DNA of 64,000 nucleotides, from assembly GCA_958510825.1 (NCBI GenBank), contig OY294048.1, positions 24,659,283-24,723,282 on the forward strand, given 5' to 3'. Source of the stretch: Brachypterus glaber. Taxonomy: Eukaryota > Arthropoda > Insecta > Coleoptera > Kateretidae. Positions 10,052 through 21,326 of the stretch are shown here, in pieces (position 1 is the stretch's first letter; every line of letters starts with the position of its first letter). The position numbers and the translations under genes are program-made. A model generated the notes under the pieces. The model made no database searches, was not told the origin of the DNA, and saw only the letters and a list, made by a program, of their open reading frames with translations.

Positions 10052-11925
10052 CCTTACATGAAAAAAAAATTAAATTTTTCGGACAACTTTTTTAATATTT
10101 TTTAATCATTTTTTTAAGGTTATTTTAAAAACTATATGCATTAAATTATTTTAAAAGACTTTTGATAATTTTGTCAGAAGTTAAGGGCGGGCTTTCGCTA
10201 TGGTTCTGAACCTTCGAAGTTTTTTACTTTTATTAATTTCAGACTTAATTATGTAATGACAGAACACGTATGATTTTTATGTAAAAAATTAATTGAGCCA
10301 AATTGAAATTGAATGTCAATATAAGTAAATTTTACTGACAACCCTGAATAAATCGGTAAAAATATTTATTAAACAAAATAAAATTAGTTTATTTTATTTT
10401 TTATCTTGGGGGCATATATTTTAAGGGATCCCTGCCAAAAATGTTACATGAATTATTAGTTTAATTTTCATGATACAAATTTTTTTAAAGCAATTTATAG
10501 TATTTTGAAAATCCAATTTTTAACGGTCTATAGACCGGTATACATACCTCCTTTTTCTCGGAAACTTGCTCAGACTGTAAAAAAAAGTAATTAAAAGTCA
10601 AAAGTCAAATTTTTAACCGTAAAAACTTAGGGAGTTCGGAAACATGAAAAAAGTCCGCCCCTGACTTTTCTGAAAACTTTTTAAAAGCCTTTTCGATGCA
10701 TAAAAATTTCTTAAATAACCTTAAAAAATCGTTAAAAAATTGATTTTTTTAATGGGCGAATATCTTAAAGAATGGGGGTTTTAGTAAAAAATTTCATATG
10801 AACTTTTTATTTAAATCAAAAAGTCCAAACATTTTTAAAATAATTTATAGCATGTTTAAAATAATATAAAAATATTTTTTTACGGTATTCCTGCTTTTGG
10901 ATTTAAAAAAGTGTCTTTTTATCGGAAACGCTTCATTTTGATCAAAATTACTTACAGAATGTTAGTAGTAGTAAATTTTTGGGTTGGCCAAAGCCGGACA
11001 ACTAGGCCATTTCTGGCCCTTTTTGTCACCCCAGGCAATCCCAGCCATTTCGCTCCTTACATGAAAAAAAATTAAATTTTTCGGACAACTTTTTTAATAT
11101 TTTTTAATCATTTTTTTAATGTTATTTTAAAAACTATATGCATTAAATTATTTTAAAAGACTTTTGATAATTTTGTCAGAAGTCAGGGGCGGGCTTTCGC
11201 TATGGTTCTGAACCTTCGAAGTTTTTTACTTTTATTAATTTCAGACTTAATTACTTTTACATTCTGATCAATTATGATCAAAAAAGTAATTTAAGCAAAG
11301 CTCGATAAAATGAAGCGTTTCCGTGAAAAAGGCACTTTTTTAATTAATTTTCATGATACAAAATTTTTTAAAGCAATTTATAGCATTTTGAAAACAATCC
11401 AATTTTTAACGGTCTATAGACCGGTATACCTCCTTTTTCTCGGAAACTTGCTCAGACTGTAAAAAAAAGTAATTAAAAGTCAAAAGTCAAATTTTTAACC
11501 GTAAAAACTTAGGGAGTTCGGAAACATGAAAAAAGTCCGCCCCTGACTTTTCTGAAAACTTTTTAAAAGCCTTTTCGATGCATAAAAATTTCTTAAATAA
11601 CCTTAAAAAATCGTTAAAAAATTGATTTTTTTAATGGGCGAATATCTTAAAAAATGGGGGTTTTAGTAAAAAATTTCATATGAACTTTTTATTTAAATCA
11701 AAAAGTCCAAACATTTTTAAAATAATTTATAGCATGTTTAAAATAATATAAAAATATTTTTTTACGGTATTCCTGCTTTTGGATTTAAAAAAGTGTCTTT
11801 TTATCGGAAACGCTTCATTTTGATCAAAATTACTTACAGAATGTTAGTAGTAGTAAATTTTTGGGTTGGCTAAAGCCGGACAACTAGGCCATTTCTGGCC
11901 CTTTTTGTCACCCCAGGCAATCCGC
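10052..11925. repeat. tandem duplication within FB3
   Basis: 10052-11042 is repeated at 11055-11925 with high identity. The second copy lacks about 120 bases corresponding to about 10256-10455. Both copies carry the same LINE 3' tail (10961-11042 and 11843-11925), so the LINE insertion preceded the duplication. The first tail copy is truncated. Confidence 0.8.
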
Positions 11926-12280
11926 CATTTGAGTCCTCCTTGAACCTGTCCGTCCTTTCAATAAAGGTCAGGATATTGGCCTAGGGGAGATCTCTTAGTT
12001 CCTCTTAGTTGAGTCTTTGAGTTTCAAAGACTTGCAACCTGATCCTGTCGTATCTGACAAACTCGGCTAAGTAATGAGAGGATGTTTTATCCTCTCCGCA
12101 CTCTGGACTCTCTAGAATCCTCATTGTTGCCGGGTGCTTCCTTAGCTTGCAGGGGCCTGTGAGGACCCCTACAAGTTGTCTGAGTGCAGTTCTTCCTTTT
12201 TCCAGCAACCAGTCGGTCGTTGATTTGCTTGGGCCAGCCAGGAAGTCCCATTGCTTCTTTAGCTTGGTATGTTAAGAAAG
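11843..12280 (-). pseudogene. LINE-D 3' end: RNase H C-terminus, zinc-finger-like end and 3' UTR
   Basis: The minus-strand frame 12005-12208 reads ALRQLVGVLTGPCKLRKH and RILESPECGEDKTSSHYLAE. This matches the known C-terminal pattern (LTGHC...R.H...SPxCR.C...ET..H) of R1/Jockey-type LINE ORF2 proteins. It is followed by a 3' UTR that ends in a TAC-type repeat at 11843-11857. The stretch has a higher GC content than the flanks. Everything upstream of the RNase H end is missing. Confidence 0.65.
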
Positions 12281-12515
12281 TAAACAAAAGTGTAAAATTT
12301 GTAACCCTAAAAAACTTGGGAGTTTGGAACCATAACGGAAGTCCGCCCCTGACTTTTCTGATCTTCAAAAACTTCTGTAAAAATTTTCTTAAAAATTGTT
12401 AAAAAATAAATTAATTAAAAAAGTTATCCAAAAAATTTGATTTTTCTATTTCATCTTGGGGCCAAATATCTCAGAGTAGGGGGGCTCTAGCCAAAAATTT
12501 TATAAGTAGTTGTGG

Positions 12516-12790
12516 CATTATTTTGATGAGATCTGATTACCCTCAAGAGATTTTGAAATTTTCATAAAAACTTAAAATTCGATAATAAAGAGAAATTGAA
12601 AAGGTTTTCCGCTAGGTCTACATGTTTTGGCAAATACTGTAGATAGTTTGGCCTATCAAAATAGAACAAATATATAGATTTTTTTAAATTAGTAAATTGT
12701 TTTATATAGGTAATCATGTTATGAAAATTAGTCAGACTAATATTTTCCACCAGGTGCACATGTTTCAGCAAATACTTAGGTATTTTGGCC
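12516..12790. repeat. degenerate tandem repeat that received BEL-2
   Basis: Two related units of about 140 bases contain a acatgttttggcaaatact-like block followed by ttggcctatcaaaatag. The second unit is cut by BEL-2 at 12790 and resumes at 18666 with ggcctataaaaatagaac. Confidence 0.6.
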
Positions 12791-12973
12791 TGTTCGCGCC
12801 AATAATTCAAATTAGGCCATTTTAGACTTAACCAAGCACGAAGCGTAGAAGAAGAGTACGCTTGAGTATGGCGGAGAATCAGCAGCTGCGACAGTCTACA
12901 GCCGCTTTTTGTACCAAAATAAGTTGTACAATAAATTTCGAGTCAATTAGTGTTTTTATTGCTATACTCAACA
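12791..12973 (+). repeat. BEL-2 5' LTR
   Basis: 183 bp, TG...CA termini, identical in design to 14688-14870. The 3' LTR is shorter (129 bp) because of an internal deletion of the aagcgtagaagaagag-type segment. Confidence 0.85.
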
Positions 12974-13331
12974 TAAAATGGTCCATCAGTGAACTATGGG
13001 ACGATAAAATCGGTGGTTTTGCTAAGAACATGTGTCGGCAAAACACAAAGAAGATTTTTCTAGAGCAATTTCTACGGACAATTCAAGGGCAATTATTTCT
13101 GTACAATACTGCAAACTAGTGCAAATTCTATGGTTCCAAGGGACAATATTGTCAAAAAATAACAATATTAGTGCAATTGTAACAAGTGAACTACAATTTT
13201 ACCGGCCACAGCGAAATCAAGCAAAGCAAAGTTGCGTGGCGACGGCATCAGCTGTTTCTCGAGAGATATTTTCACTCTTCGTCGAGTCTGGAGAAGAATT
13301 AGTCAACAAATTGTGAGTATATTCCAATTTT

Positions 13332-13962
13332 TTGCTTTCTAGTAGTTTAGTAACGTATACAATAACCGATTTAAATCAACTGAAATCTAAAAGGGGTACA
13401 ATTAAATCTAAGGTTACTATGGCATCCACCTTTTTAGATAAAATCAAAGATAAATCGTTAGAAAACAAGGATATTATAGAAATACAATCGCGTTTAAATA
13501 GATTAGAGCAGGTTTATGACGAATTTGACAACGTACAAGCGCAGATAGAATTAGATAATACTGTAGATTTGGAGGTTGAGTCTAGGTTGAGTCTAGGATG
13601 TTTATTTTTCGGTTATTATACAATATAAATGGCTCATAAATGATAACAATGCTTCAAATGACAGTAATAGTACAATTTCGGATCCTTTGGATGACAATCA
13701 GGCATCGGCACAAGTACAGTTGCCACCAATAAAACTAATTACTTTCGATGGACAATACGAAAACTGGTTGAGTTTTAGAGATACTTTTGAAGCATTAGTA
13801 CATAACAAAAATTTGCCTAATGTACAGAAATTTTTCTATTTAAAATCAGCTTTAAGTTCTGATGCAGCTAAGGTTATAAATTTAATACAAGTCACTTCTA
13901 ATAATTACCAGCTTGCTTATCAATTATTAAACAAAAAATTGATTTTGCGATTTCAGGGGTAG
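13332..13962 (+). pseudogene. gag: BEL-2 gag (DUF1759)
   Basis: The first part (13332-13628) has the typical N-terminal helix-rich start TDLNQLKSKRGTIKSKVT. The second (13687-13962) has LPPIKLITFDGQYENWLSF and KNLPNVQKFFYLKSALS, the core of BEL gag. A frameshift near 13600 separates them. After 13962 the sequence jumps to the protease, so the zinc knuckles and the catalytic aspartate of the protease are deleted. Confidence 0.8.
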
Positions 13963-14051
13963 GACAATCACAATCAAAAATAAATTATAAAACTAATATT
14001 TTCTTAAAACCTAGGGTTACCGACTACAATAAAAATCTTTCATGTCTAGTA

Positions 14052-14336
14052 ATGAAAGAATTAACCGATTATATTCCAATTATGTCATTTGACAAGTTTA
14101 ATTTTCCAAAAATTCCTGAAAATATTCCAATGGCCCATCCTAATTTTAATATTTCGGGTAAAATAGATATTATTTTGGGTTCAGATATTTTTTGGGAACT
14201 TCTTCAATACGAACAAGTAAAAACGAGCAATTATTTACCATTTTTACAAATGACAAGGTTAGGCTGGGTCGTTACCGGTACTTTAAATTCACCTACAATC
14301 CAATTTTATTTCGTGCCTTTCTTTAGATTCAATTGA
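14052..14336 (+). pseudogene. pol: BEL-2 protease C-terminal half
   Basis: Contains KIDIILGSDIFWELLQ and MTRLGWVVTGTL, the flap and C-terminal end of the DUF1758 protease. The active-site half is missing. The same segment is repeated at 14968-15143 in the duplicated 5' end. Confidence 0.75.
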
Positions 14337-14687
14337 CCATAATATACAAAAATTTTGTGCTATAGACGATTGCAATGATTCTGTAAAAGTATCTGTCTGA
14401 TCAATTTTGTGAAGATCAATTTATTAATAATTTATCTCGAGCTAGCGATGGTAAATATATAGTTAAAATACCCTTTAGACAATTTATCAGAACTAGGTGA
14501 AACCATTAACATTGTGAAACAAAGGTTTTACAATTAGAAAGAAAATTCGAGAAAACTCCCCAGTTAAAGCTAGAATACAGTAAATTTATTTCAGAGTACA
14601 AGGATCTTAATCATGTTATGAAAATTAGTCAGACTAATATTTTCCACCAGGTGCACATGTTTCAGCAAATACTTAGGTATTTTGGCC

Positions 14688-14870
14688 TGTTCGCGCCAAT
14701 AATTCAAATTAGGCCATTTTAGACTTAACCAAGCACGAAGCGTAGAAGAAGAGTACGCTTGAGTATGGCGGAGAATCAGCAGCTTCGACAGTCCACAGCC
14801 GCTTTTTGTACCAAAATAAGGTGTACAATAAATTTCGAGTCAATTAGTGTTTTTATTGCTATACTCAACA
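14688..14870 (+). repeat. BEL-2 second 5' LTR (duplicate)
   Basis: Copy of 12791-12973 with only a few changes. The following leader has a 10-base insertion (ccaagataag) relative to the first copy. Confidence 0.85.
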
Positions 14871-15159
14871 TAAAATGGTCCATCAGCCAAGATAAGTGAA
14901 CTATGGGACGATAAAATCGGTGGTTTTGCTAAGAACATGTGTCGGCAAAACACAAAGAAGATTTTTAATATAGATATTATTTTGGGTTCAGATATTTTTT
15001 GGGAACTTCTTCAATACGAACAAGTAAAAACGAGCAATTATTTACCATTTTTACAAATGACAAGGTTAGGCTGGGTCGTTACCGGTACTTTAAATTCACC
15101 TACAATCCAATTTTATTTCGTGCCTTTCTTTAGATTCAATTGACCATAATATACAAAAA

Positions 15160-15903
15160 TTTTGTGCTATAGACGATTGCAATGATTCTGTAAAAGTATC
15201 TGTCTGATCAATTTTGTGAAGATCAATTTATTAATAATTTATCTCGAGCTAGCGATGGTAAATATATAGTTAAAATACCCTTTAAAGACAATTTATCAGA
15301 ACTAGGTGAAACCATTAACATTGCGAAACAAAGGTTTTACAATTTAGAAAGAAAATTCGAGAAAACTCCCCAGTTAAAGCTAGAATACAGTAAATTTATT
15401 TCAGAGTACAAGGATCTGAATCATATGACTAAAATTAGAATTACGGAGAATGACAATGATTTATGTTTTTATTTACCATACCTCGATAATAAAAGATACT
15501 AGCTAAGTACAAGGGTAAGAATAGTTTTCGATGGTAGTTGTCAAAGTATTAAGGGTCTTTCTTTAAATGACGTACAATATTGTGGTCCAAATATTCAAAA
15601 TGAGTTAATTTCTATTATTTTAAGGTTTAGATTATACAAATGTTATGAGTGCGGATGTAACAAAAATGTACCGTCAAGTTTGGATTGATAAAAATGACAG
15701 ACGTATGCAGCGTATATTTTGGAGCAATGATTCAAGTGATGACCTCGAGTGTTACGAATTAAATACTATACCTACGGCACTGCATCTGCAGCATTTTTAG
15801 CAACTAGGGCCTTAAAACAAGCAGCGTACGAGCAACAGAATAATTTTCCTAACGCGTGTAAAACAATTTTAAAGGATTTTTATGTCGATGATCTTTTGAC
15901 AGG
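15160..15903 (+). pseudogene. pol: BEL-2 reverse transcriptase
   Basis: Pieces in three frames: ERKFEKTPQLKLEYSKFI (15340-15400), VRIVFDGSCQSIKGLSLND (about 15510-15570), MSADVTKMYRQVWID (about 15645-15690) and FYVDDLLTGSD (about 15878-15910). The YVDD catalytic loop is intact, unlike BEL-1. Frameshifts near 15500, 15630 and 15775 break it. Confidence 0.78.
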
Positions 15904-15905
15904 TA

Positions 15906-16721
15906 GTGACAGAGGATGAAATTCTCTTACTACAATATCAAATATCTAAAATTCTCGAAAGTAGAGGATTTCAATTACGAAAATGGACATGCAATGACTT
16001 TGATCTACTTAATAAGTTTAATTTTGACAAAAATACGGAACTTTCAATTTTAACATTTGCTCCAAATGAAAACAATAAGACTTTAGGTATCATTTGGAAC
16101 CCGTCACTAGATATTATACAACATAAAACCAATGATCTTACAAGTCAATTTCCTATTAATAAACGTACAATTCTTTACATTCTAGGTCAAATATTTGATC
16201 CACTAGGTTTAGTAGGTCCAGTAATAATTACCGGAAAATTAATTATGTAAAGTTTGTGGAATTTTAAAATTAATTGGGACGATTCTATACCAGAGAATCT
16301 ATTAAAAAATTGGCTAAGTTTTCGGGAAGATTTAATGTTATTAAATCAAATAAATATACCTAGGCATATTTTAAATAATGAGGCTACAACGGTAGAGCTA
16401 GTAGGTTTTAGTGATGCCTCAGAAGCTGCTTATGGAGCTTGCATTTATTTGCGTTCTAGGGTCAATAACACTTATTTTTCAAGGCTACTATGTGCTCGTT
16501 CAAAGGTTGCTCCTATAAAGCAAATAACTCTCCCAAGGTTAGAATTATGCGGGGCGGTTTTACTAGCAAAATCATATAAATTAGTAAGCAATTCAATAAA
16601 TATAAATATTTCACGTAAATATTTTTTCTCCGATTCAACTATAACACTTGCCTGGCTCAAGGGTGATTCATTTCGTTGGAAAACTTTTGTTAAAAACCGG
16701 GTAGGCACTAGACAAAAATGA
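15906..16721 (+). pseudogene. pol: BEL-2 RT connection and RNase H
   Basis: 15906-16250 carries KRTILYILGQIFDPLGLVGP, the Pao-type connection. 16254-16721 carries RNase H blocks VELVGFSDASEAAYGAC, LPRLELCGAVLLA and FFSDSTITLAWL. The two frames are separated by one stop and shift at 16250. The acidic residues of the first three RNase H motifs are kept. The fourth motif is lost at a frameshift near 16721. Confidence 0.8.
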
Positions 16722-16771
16722 TTGGTATCATGTATCTTCAAATGAAAATCCAGCGGTTTTAATTTCTAGGG

Positions 16772-17405
16772 GTGTCTGCGTATACATTAAAAAATTCATT
16801 ACTATGGTGGGAGGGACCAGAATTTCTTTCCAATGACGATTTTATGCTAGTTGATATTGATCTTGATGAACATTTGCCTAATCAAAAGATTATTAGTTGC
16901 ATAACGACTTCAATTAATGAAGAATTTATTTTATTTTCCAAGTTTTCGAATCTTAATAAACTAATTAAAATAACAGCCTATTGTATAAGATTTTATAATA
17001 ATTTAAAATTAAACAAATCTGAAAGAAAATATGGTTTTTTAACTTGCGAAGAATTAGAAAAGCTTTGAACAAATTAATATTAAATTCTCAATTATTATCA
17101 TATCCTAATGAATACAATGACAAAAAATAAAAGGACAATACACAAAAGAGTTCAATTCTATCGTTAAATCCATTTTTGGATGGCAATCAATTAATAAGAG
17201 TAGGGGGAAGACTCCAAAATTCATCATATTCCTATGATAAGCAACATCCAATACTGTTAAATCCAAAGCACATTTTAACCAAGTTTAATAGTAATTAATC
17301 AACATTTAAAAAGTCCAAACACTGCGGCCTCAACAGTTATTGGCATGTACTAGGGAAAAATACTGGCCTGTTTCAGGACGGAATTTATGCAAGCAAATTG
17401 TAAGA
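16772..17405 (+). pseudogene. pol: BEL-2 linker and integrase zinc-binding region
   Basis: NSLLWWEGPEFLSNDDF (about 16793-16845) follows RNase H as in other BEL Pol proteins. Further on, RVGGRLQNSSYSYDKQHPI (about 17200-17250) leads to the degraded H2C2 integrase region with several stops. Duplicate copy at 19521-19950. Confidence 0.7.
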
Positions 17406-17409
17406 AATT

Positions 17410-18057
17410 GTGTTAAGTGTTTTAGAGCACAACCAGTTAGTAATGAATTTTATGGGTAACTTACCTAATTGCAGAGTAGACAAGTTTAATGTTTTTTACA
17501 ACTCAGGTTTAGACTATGCCGGTCCTTTTAAAATTCGTGACCGTTATACTAAATTTCCTAAGGTTTTGAAAGCCTATATTTGCGTATTTGTTTGTGTCAT
17601 CTAAAGCGGTTCATCTAGAATTATTAACACATTTAACTGCTGAAGCATTTTTGTCAATGTTTCGTAGATTTACTTCTAGACGAGGTAAACCATCCAATAT
17701 ATACTCAGAATTCTACTACGTTTGTTGGGGCTAATAATACTCTGACTGAACTTTATAAATTTTTAGAATCTGCATCAACAAGTTTGGGAAATTCATTTTC
17801 AATTGAAGAGGTTCAATGGAATTTTATCCCGGCAAGATCACCTAATTTTGGGGGATTATGGGAAGCGGGGGGTAAAGCGTACCAAACATCATTTAAAAAG
17901 AGTTTTAGATAACCAGTTGTTAACGTTCAAATCATTCTATACGGTGCTTACTCAAATTGAAGCAATTCTAAATTCAAGACCGTTGACACCACTATCATCG
18001 GATCCAAGCGATTGTCAAGCATTGACTCCAGGTCATTTTTTATCGGCAGGCCTCTAG
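17410..18057 (+). pseudogene. pol: BEL-2 integrase core
   Basis: Pieces show GLDYAGPFKIRDRYTK (first catalytic Asp, about 17509), KAVHLELLTHLTAEAFL (about 17602), a damaged SDN box near 17700, and [14 protein letters not shown] with [20 protein letters not shown] (17890-18030). At least three frame changes. Integrase would join element cDNA to host DNA. Confidence 0.78.
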
Positions 18058-18111
18058 TTTCAGTGCCTTCCAAAGATTTTACTAACCTACCAGAAAATAA
18101 ATTGAAACATT

Positions 18112-18411
18112 TTGAAAGACTTCAAAAAATCATTCAAAACTTTTGGACAGTGGCAAAGGGAATATATTTCCGAACTACAAATGCGAGTTAAGTGGAAAAA
18201 CAATAACCAAACTTTACTAAAAATTGGAAGTCTAGTAGTTTTGAAGGACGAGAATCTACCACCACTTCAGTGGCAACTCGGTAGAGTAACTGAGTTACAT
18301 CAGGGCGCTGATGGTATAGTGCTTGTAATTTTTATAAAGACAATAAATGGAACATTGAAACGAGCTGTCACCAGAGTGTGTATTTTACCAGTGGAGTGTA
18401 CAGAGAACTAA
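18112..18411 (+). pseudogene. pol: BEL-2 DUF5641 C-terminal domain
   Basis: Contains GQWQREYISELQMRVKW, IGSLVVLKDENLPPLQWQLG and RVTELHQGADGIV, the standard end of BEL Pol. It is an open frame of about 100 codons ending at TAA 18409-18411. Its copy in the tandem duplication is 20609-20908. Confidence 0.8.
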
Positions 18412-18520
18412 GATTTGACTGAACTATATGCATTTTATAATATTTTTATTTTACTTTAATCTATGTCTTAAGTTTTTTGTTTCTAATTTTTCTTATGTTC
18501 CTTTGAAAATTTTTAATTTT

Positions 18521-18665
18521 CCAAGGCCGGGGGAATGTTCGCGCCAATAATTTAAATTAGGCCATTTTAGACAACCAATGAGAGCACGGACTTGTACCAA
18601 AATAAGTTGTACAAGTTAATTACAATATAAATTTCGAGTCAGTGTTTTTATTGCTATACTCAACA
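18521..18665 (+). repeat. BEL-2 polypurine tract and 3' LTR
   Basis: The tract tccaaggccgggggaa ends at 18536. The LTR 18537-18665 starts tgttcgcgcc and ends ctcaaca. It is shorter than the 5' LTR. Confidence 0.82.
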
Positions 18666-19443
18666 GGCCTATAAAAATAGAACCGGCCTTTAAAAATAGA
18701 ACCAACAGGTAGATTTTTTTTAATTTGTCTTAAAACGATCCTTTTTTCTTATATAATCAAGTTATGAAGAAAAATTAGGGTTTACTGAAAGTCAGACTAA
18801 ATCTTGTTTCCAGACATTGCTATGCTATTTAAAGTCAGGGACAAAGCTTTTTTTTTTGGTAGGGTGTTTTTTGGTTTTTGGTTTCAGAAGCAAAGCTTTT
18901 TTTTTTGGTAGGGACTCCAAGTTTTGGCAGAAACCGTCAGGGACAAAGCTTTTTTTTTCGAGGGTGTTTTTTTCTTTTGGTAGGGGCGCCAAGTTTTGGT
19001 AGAAACCGTCAGGGACAACGTTTTTTTTTTTCTTAAGGGTGTTCTTTTTGGTTTTTGGTAGGGGTGTCAAGTTTTTTTTTTCAGTAGGGGCGACAAGTTT
19101 TTGGTAGAAACAAAGCTTTTTTTTCTGGGTGTGCTTTTTTGTTTTTTAGGTAGGGGCGCCAATTTTTTGGTTTTTTGGTAGGGCTTTTTTGTAAGAAACC
19201 GCCACTAGGAACAACTTTTTTTTTCGGTAGGGCGCCAAGAGTGGGCAAAAATTAGCTTGACGCCCACCCACGACAAAAGGCTAGGACCTAATATTTGTTT
19301 TCGGGCCAGGGTGTAGCAAACGTTTTTTTGGGCCCAATTTAAGAGAATATTTTTTTCATATCTTTCTATATATGTATTGTGTGCTTTCAAGGATGGTGGC
19401 TAGCTCTAGGATGCCTTGTATATAAAAATAGTTATTAGTTTAC
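18666..19443. repeat. flank of BEL-2 with T-rich minisatellite
   Basis: After about 160 bases of AT-rich flank, 18830-19235 holds 5-6 degenerate units of roughly 60-75 bases. Each contains cagggacaaagcttttttt, a ggtaggggcgccaag block and a gtagaaaccg block. Long K-rich frames on the opposite strand are only the complement of the T-runs. The array is copied at about 21327-21732. Confidence 0.75.
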
Positions 19444-19520
19444 CTGGCATTCATCCAACAATAGATAATGGGATTATACATGGAGTTGCTCATCGCGAGC
19501 CAGTAAATGGCCAGATAGGT
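19444..19520 (-). pseudogene. orphan 3' fragment of a receptor exon with splice donor
   Basis: An exact copy of the last 77 bases of the exon at 21941-22137, read on the minus strand as [23 protein letters not shown] TM7 sequence. It keeps the donor gtaaac but has no acceptor or 5' part, because the duplication breakpoint (19520/19521) cuts through TM7. It lies downstream of the true exon in the same transcript direction. Confidence 0.88.
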
Positions 19521-19944
19521 CAGCCTATTGTATAAGATTTTATAATAATTTAAAATTAAACAAATCTGAAAGAAAATATGGTTTTTTAACTTGCGAAGAA
19601 TTAGAAAAGCTTTGAACAAATTAATATTAAATTCTCAATTATTATCATATCCTAATGAATACAATGACAAAAAATAAAAGGACAATACACAAAAGAGTTC
19701 AATTCTATCGTTAAATCCATTTTTGGATGGCAATCAATTAATAAGAGTAGGGGGAAGACTCCAAAATTCATCATATTCCTATGATAAGCAACATCCAATA
19801 CTGTTAAATCCAAAGCACATTTTAACCAAGTTTAATAGTAATTAATCAACATTTAAAAAGTCTAAACACTGCGGCCTCAACAGTTATTGGCATGTACTAG
19901 GGAAAAATACTGGCCTGTTTCAGGACGGAATTTATGCAAGCAAA

Positions 19945-20908
19945 TTGTTAGAAATTGTGTTAAGTGTTTTAGAGCACAACCAGTTAGTAATGAATTTTAT
20001 GGGTAACTTACCTAATTGCAGAGTAGACAAGTTTAATGTTTTTTACAACTCAGGTTTAGACTATGCCGGTCCTTTTAAAATTCGTGACCGTTATACTAAA
20101 TTTCCTAAGGTTTTGAAAGCCTATATTTGCGTATTTGTTTGTGTCATCTAAAGCGGTTCATCTAGAATTATTAACACATTTAACTGCTGAAGCATTTTTG
20201 TCAATGTTTCGTAGATTTACTTCTAGACGAGGTAAACCATCCAATATATACTCAGAATTCTACTACGTTTGTTGGGGCTAATAATACTCTGACTGAACTT
20301 TATAAATTTTTAGAATCTGCATCAACAAGTTTGGGAAATTCATTTTCAATTGAAGAGGTTCAATGGAATTTTATCCCGGCAAGATCACCTAATTTTGGGG
20401 GATTATGGGAAGCGGGGGGTAAAGCGTACCAAACATCATTTAAAAAGAGTTTTAGATAACCAGTTGTTAACGTTCAAATCATTCTATACGGTGCTTACTC
20501 AAATTGAAGCAATTCTAAATTCAAGACCGTCATTTTTTATCGGCAGGCCTCTAGTTTCAGTGCCTACCAAAGATTTTACTAACCTACCAGAAAATAAATT
20601 GAAACATTTTGAAAGACTTCAAAAAATCATTCAAAACTTTTGGACAGTGGCAAAGGGAATATATTTCCGAACTACAAATGCGAGTTAAGTGGAAAAACAA
20701 TAACCAAACTTTACTAAAAATTGGAAGTCTAGTAGTTTTGAAGGACGAGAATCTACCACCACTTCAGTGGCAACTCGGTAGAGTAACTGAGTTACATCAG
20801 GGCGCTGATGGTATAGTGCTTGTAATTTTTATAAAGACAATAAATGGAACATTGAAACGAGCTGTCACCAGAGTGTGTATTTTACCAGTGGAGTGTACAG
20901 AGAACTAA
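19945..20908 (+). pseudogene. pol: second copy of the BEL-2 integrase and DUF5641
   Basis: Duplicate of 17398-18411. One base change (a to t at 19949) opens the frame slightly further upstream. The 50-base deletion near 20530 removes the block after LNSRP and shifts the frame into the DUF5641 part (20609-20908, identical to unit 1). Confidence 0.85.
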
Positions 20909-21032
20909 GATTTGACTGAACTATATGCATTTTATAATATTTTTATTTTACTTTAATCTATGTCTTAAGTTTTTTGTTTCTAATTTTTCTTATGTTCCTT
21001 TGAAAATTTTTAATTTTCCAAGGCCGGGGGAA

Positions 21033-21162
21033 TGTTCGCGCCAATAATTTAAATTAGGCCATTTTAGACAACCAATGAGAGCACGGACTTGTACCAAAAT
21101 AAGTTGTACAAGTTAATTACAATATAAATTTCGAGTCAGTGTTTTTATTGCTATACTCAACA
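21033..21162 (+). repeat. duplicate of the BEL-2 3' LTR
   Basis: Copy of 18537-18665 in duplication unit 2, with only single-base differences. It is not a separate insertion because its flank is the same as in unit 1. Confidence 0.85.
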
Positions 21163-21326
21163 GGCCTATAAAAATAGAACCGGCCTTTAAAAATAGAACC
21201 AACAGGTAGATTTTTTTTTAATTTGTCTTAAAACGATCCTTTTTTCTTATATAATCAAGTTATGAAGAAAAATTAGGGTTTACTGAAAGTCAGACTAAAT
21301 CTTGTTTCCAGACATTGCTATGCTAT

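Larger units (their letters stand above)
9640..12515. repeat. large nested fold-back repeat (FB3)
   Basis: The outer arms pair: about 9650-9740 (ctactctgagatattt, ggataacttttttac) is inverted at about 12415-12510. The inner arms pair: about 9880-10250 (gcgtttccg, accgtaaaaaaatatt, agttcatatgaaatttt, gggcgggctttcgc) is inverted at about 10590-10950. The remaining interior is a tandem copy plus a LINE tail. No protein is encoded except the LINE-D fragment. Strings such as ggggcgga and tcgaaaa recur through the arms. Confidence 0.7.
12711..15417. repeat. tandem duplication of the BEL-2 5' end including its flank
   Basis: 12711-14607 (80 bp of flank, 5' LTR, gag, protease part) is repeated at 14608-15417. 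The second copy lacks about 1.1 kb (13057-14163) that holds gag. The junctions are aggatct/taatcatgtt at 14607 and the true continuation aggatctgaa at 15411. Because flanking host DNA is included, this arose by unequal exchange or template switching after insertion. Confidence 0.85.
12791..18665 (+). mobile_element. BEL/Pao LTR retrotransposon BEL-2, rearranged
   Basis: LTRs starting tgttcgcgccaataatt and ending ctatactcaaca (12791-12973 and 18537-18665) enclose gag, protease, RT, RNase H, integrase and DUF5641 pieces. Flanking ggcc (12787-12790 and 18666-18669) is a likely 4-bp target duplication. A second 5' LTR at 14688-14870 comes from an internal tandem duplication. Many frameshifts are present, and gag to protease is partly deleted. 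It belongs to a different family from BEL-1. Confidence 0.88.

Noticed and set aside
18825..19070. Lys-rich minus-strand frames (also 21295-21567)
   Set aside because: The lysines are the complement of T-runs in the minisatellite. No start context or domain.
21033..21162. A further independent BEL-2 solo LTR
   Set aside because: Its flanks are identical to those of the 3' LTR at 18537, so it is part of the tandem duplication and not a new insertion.
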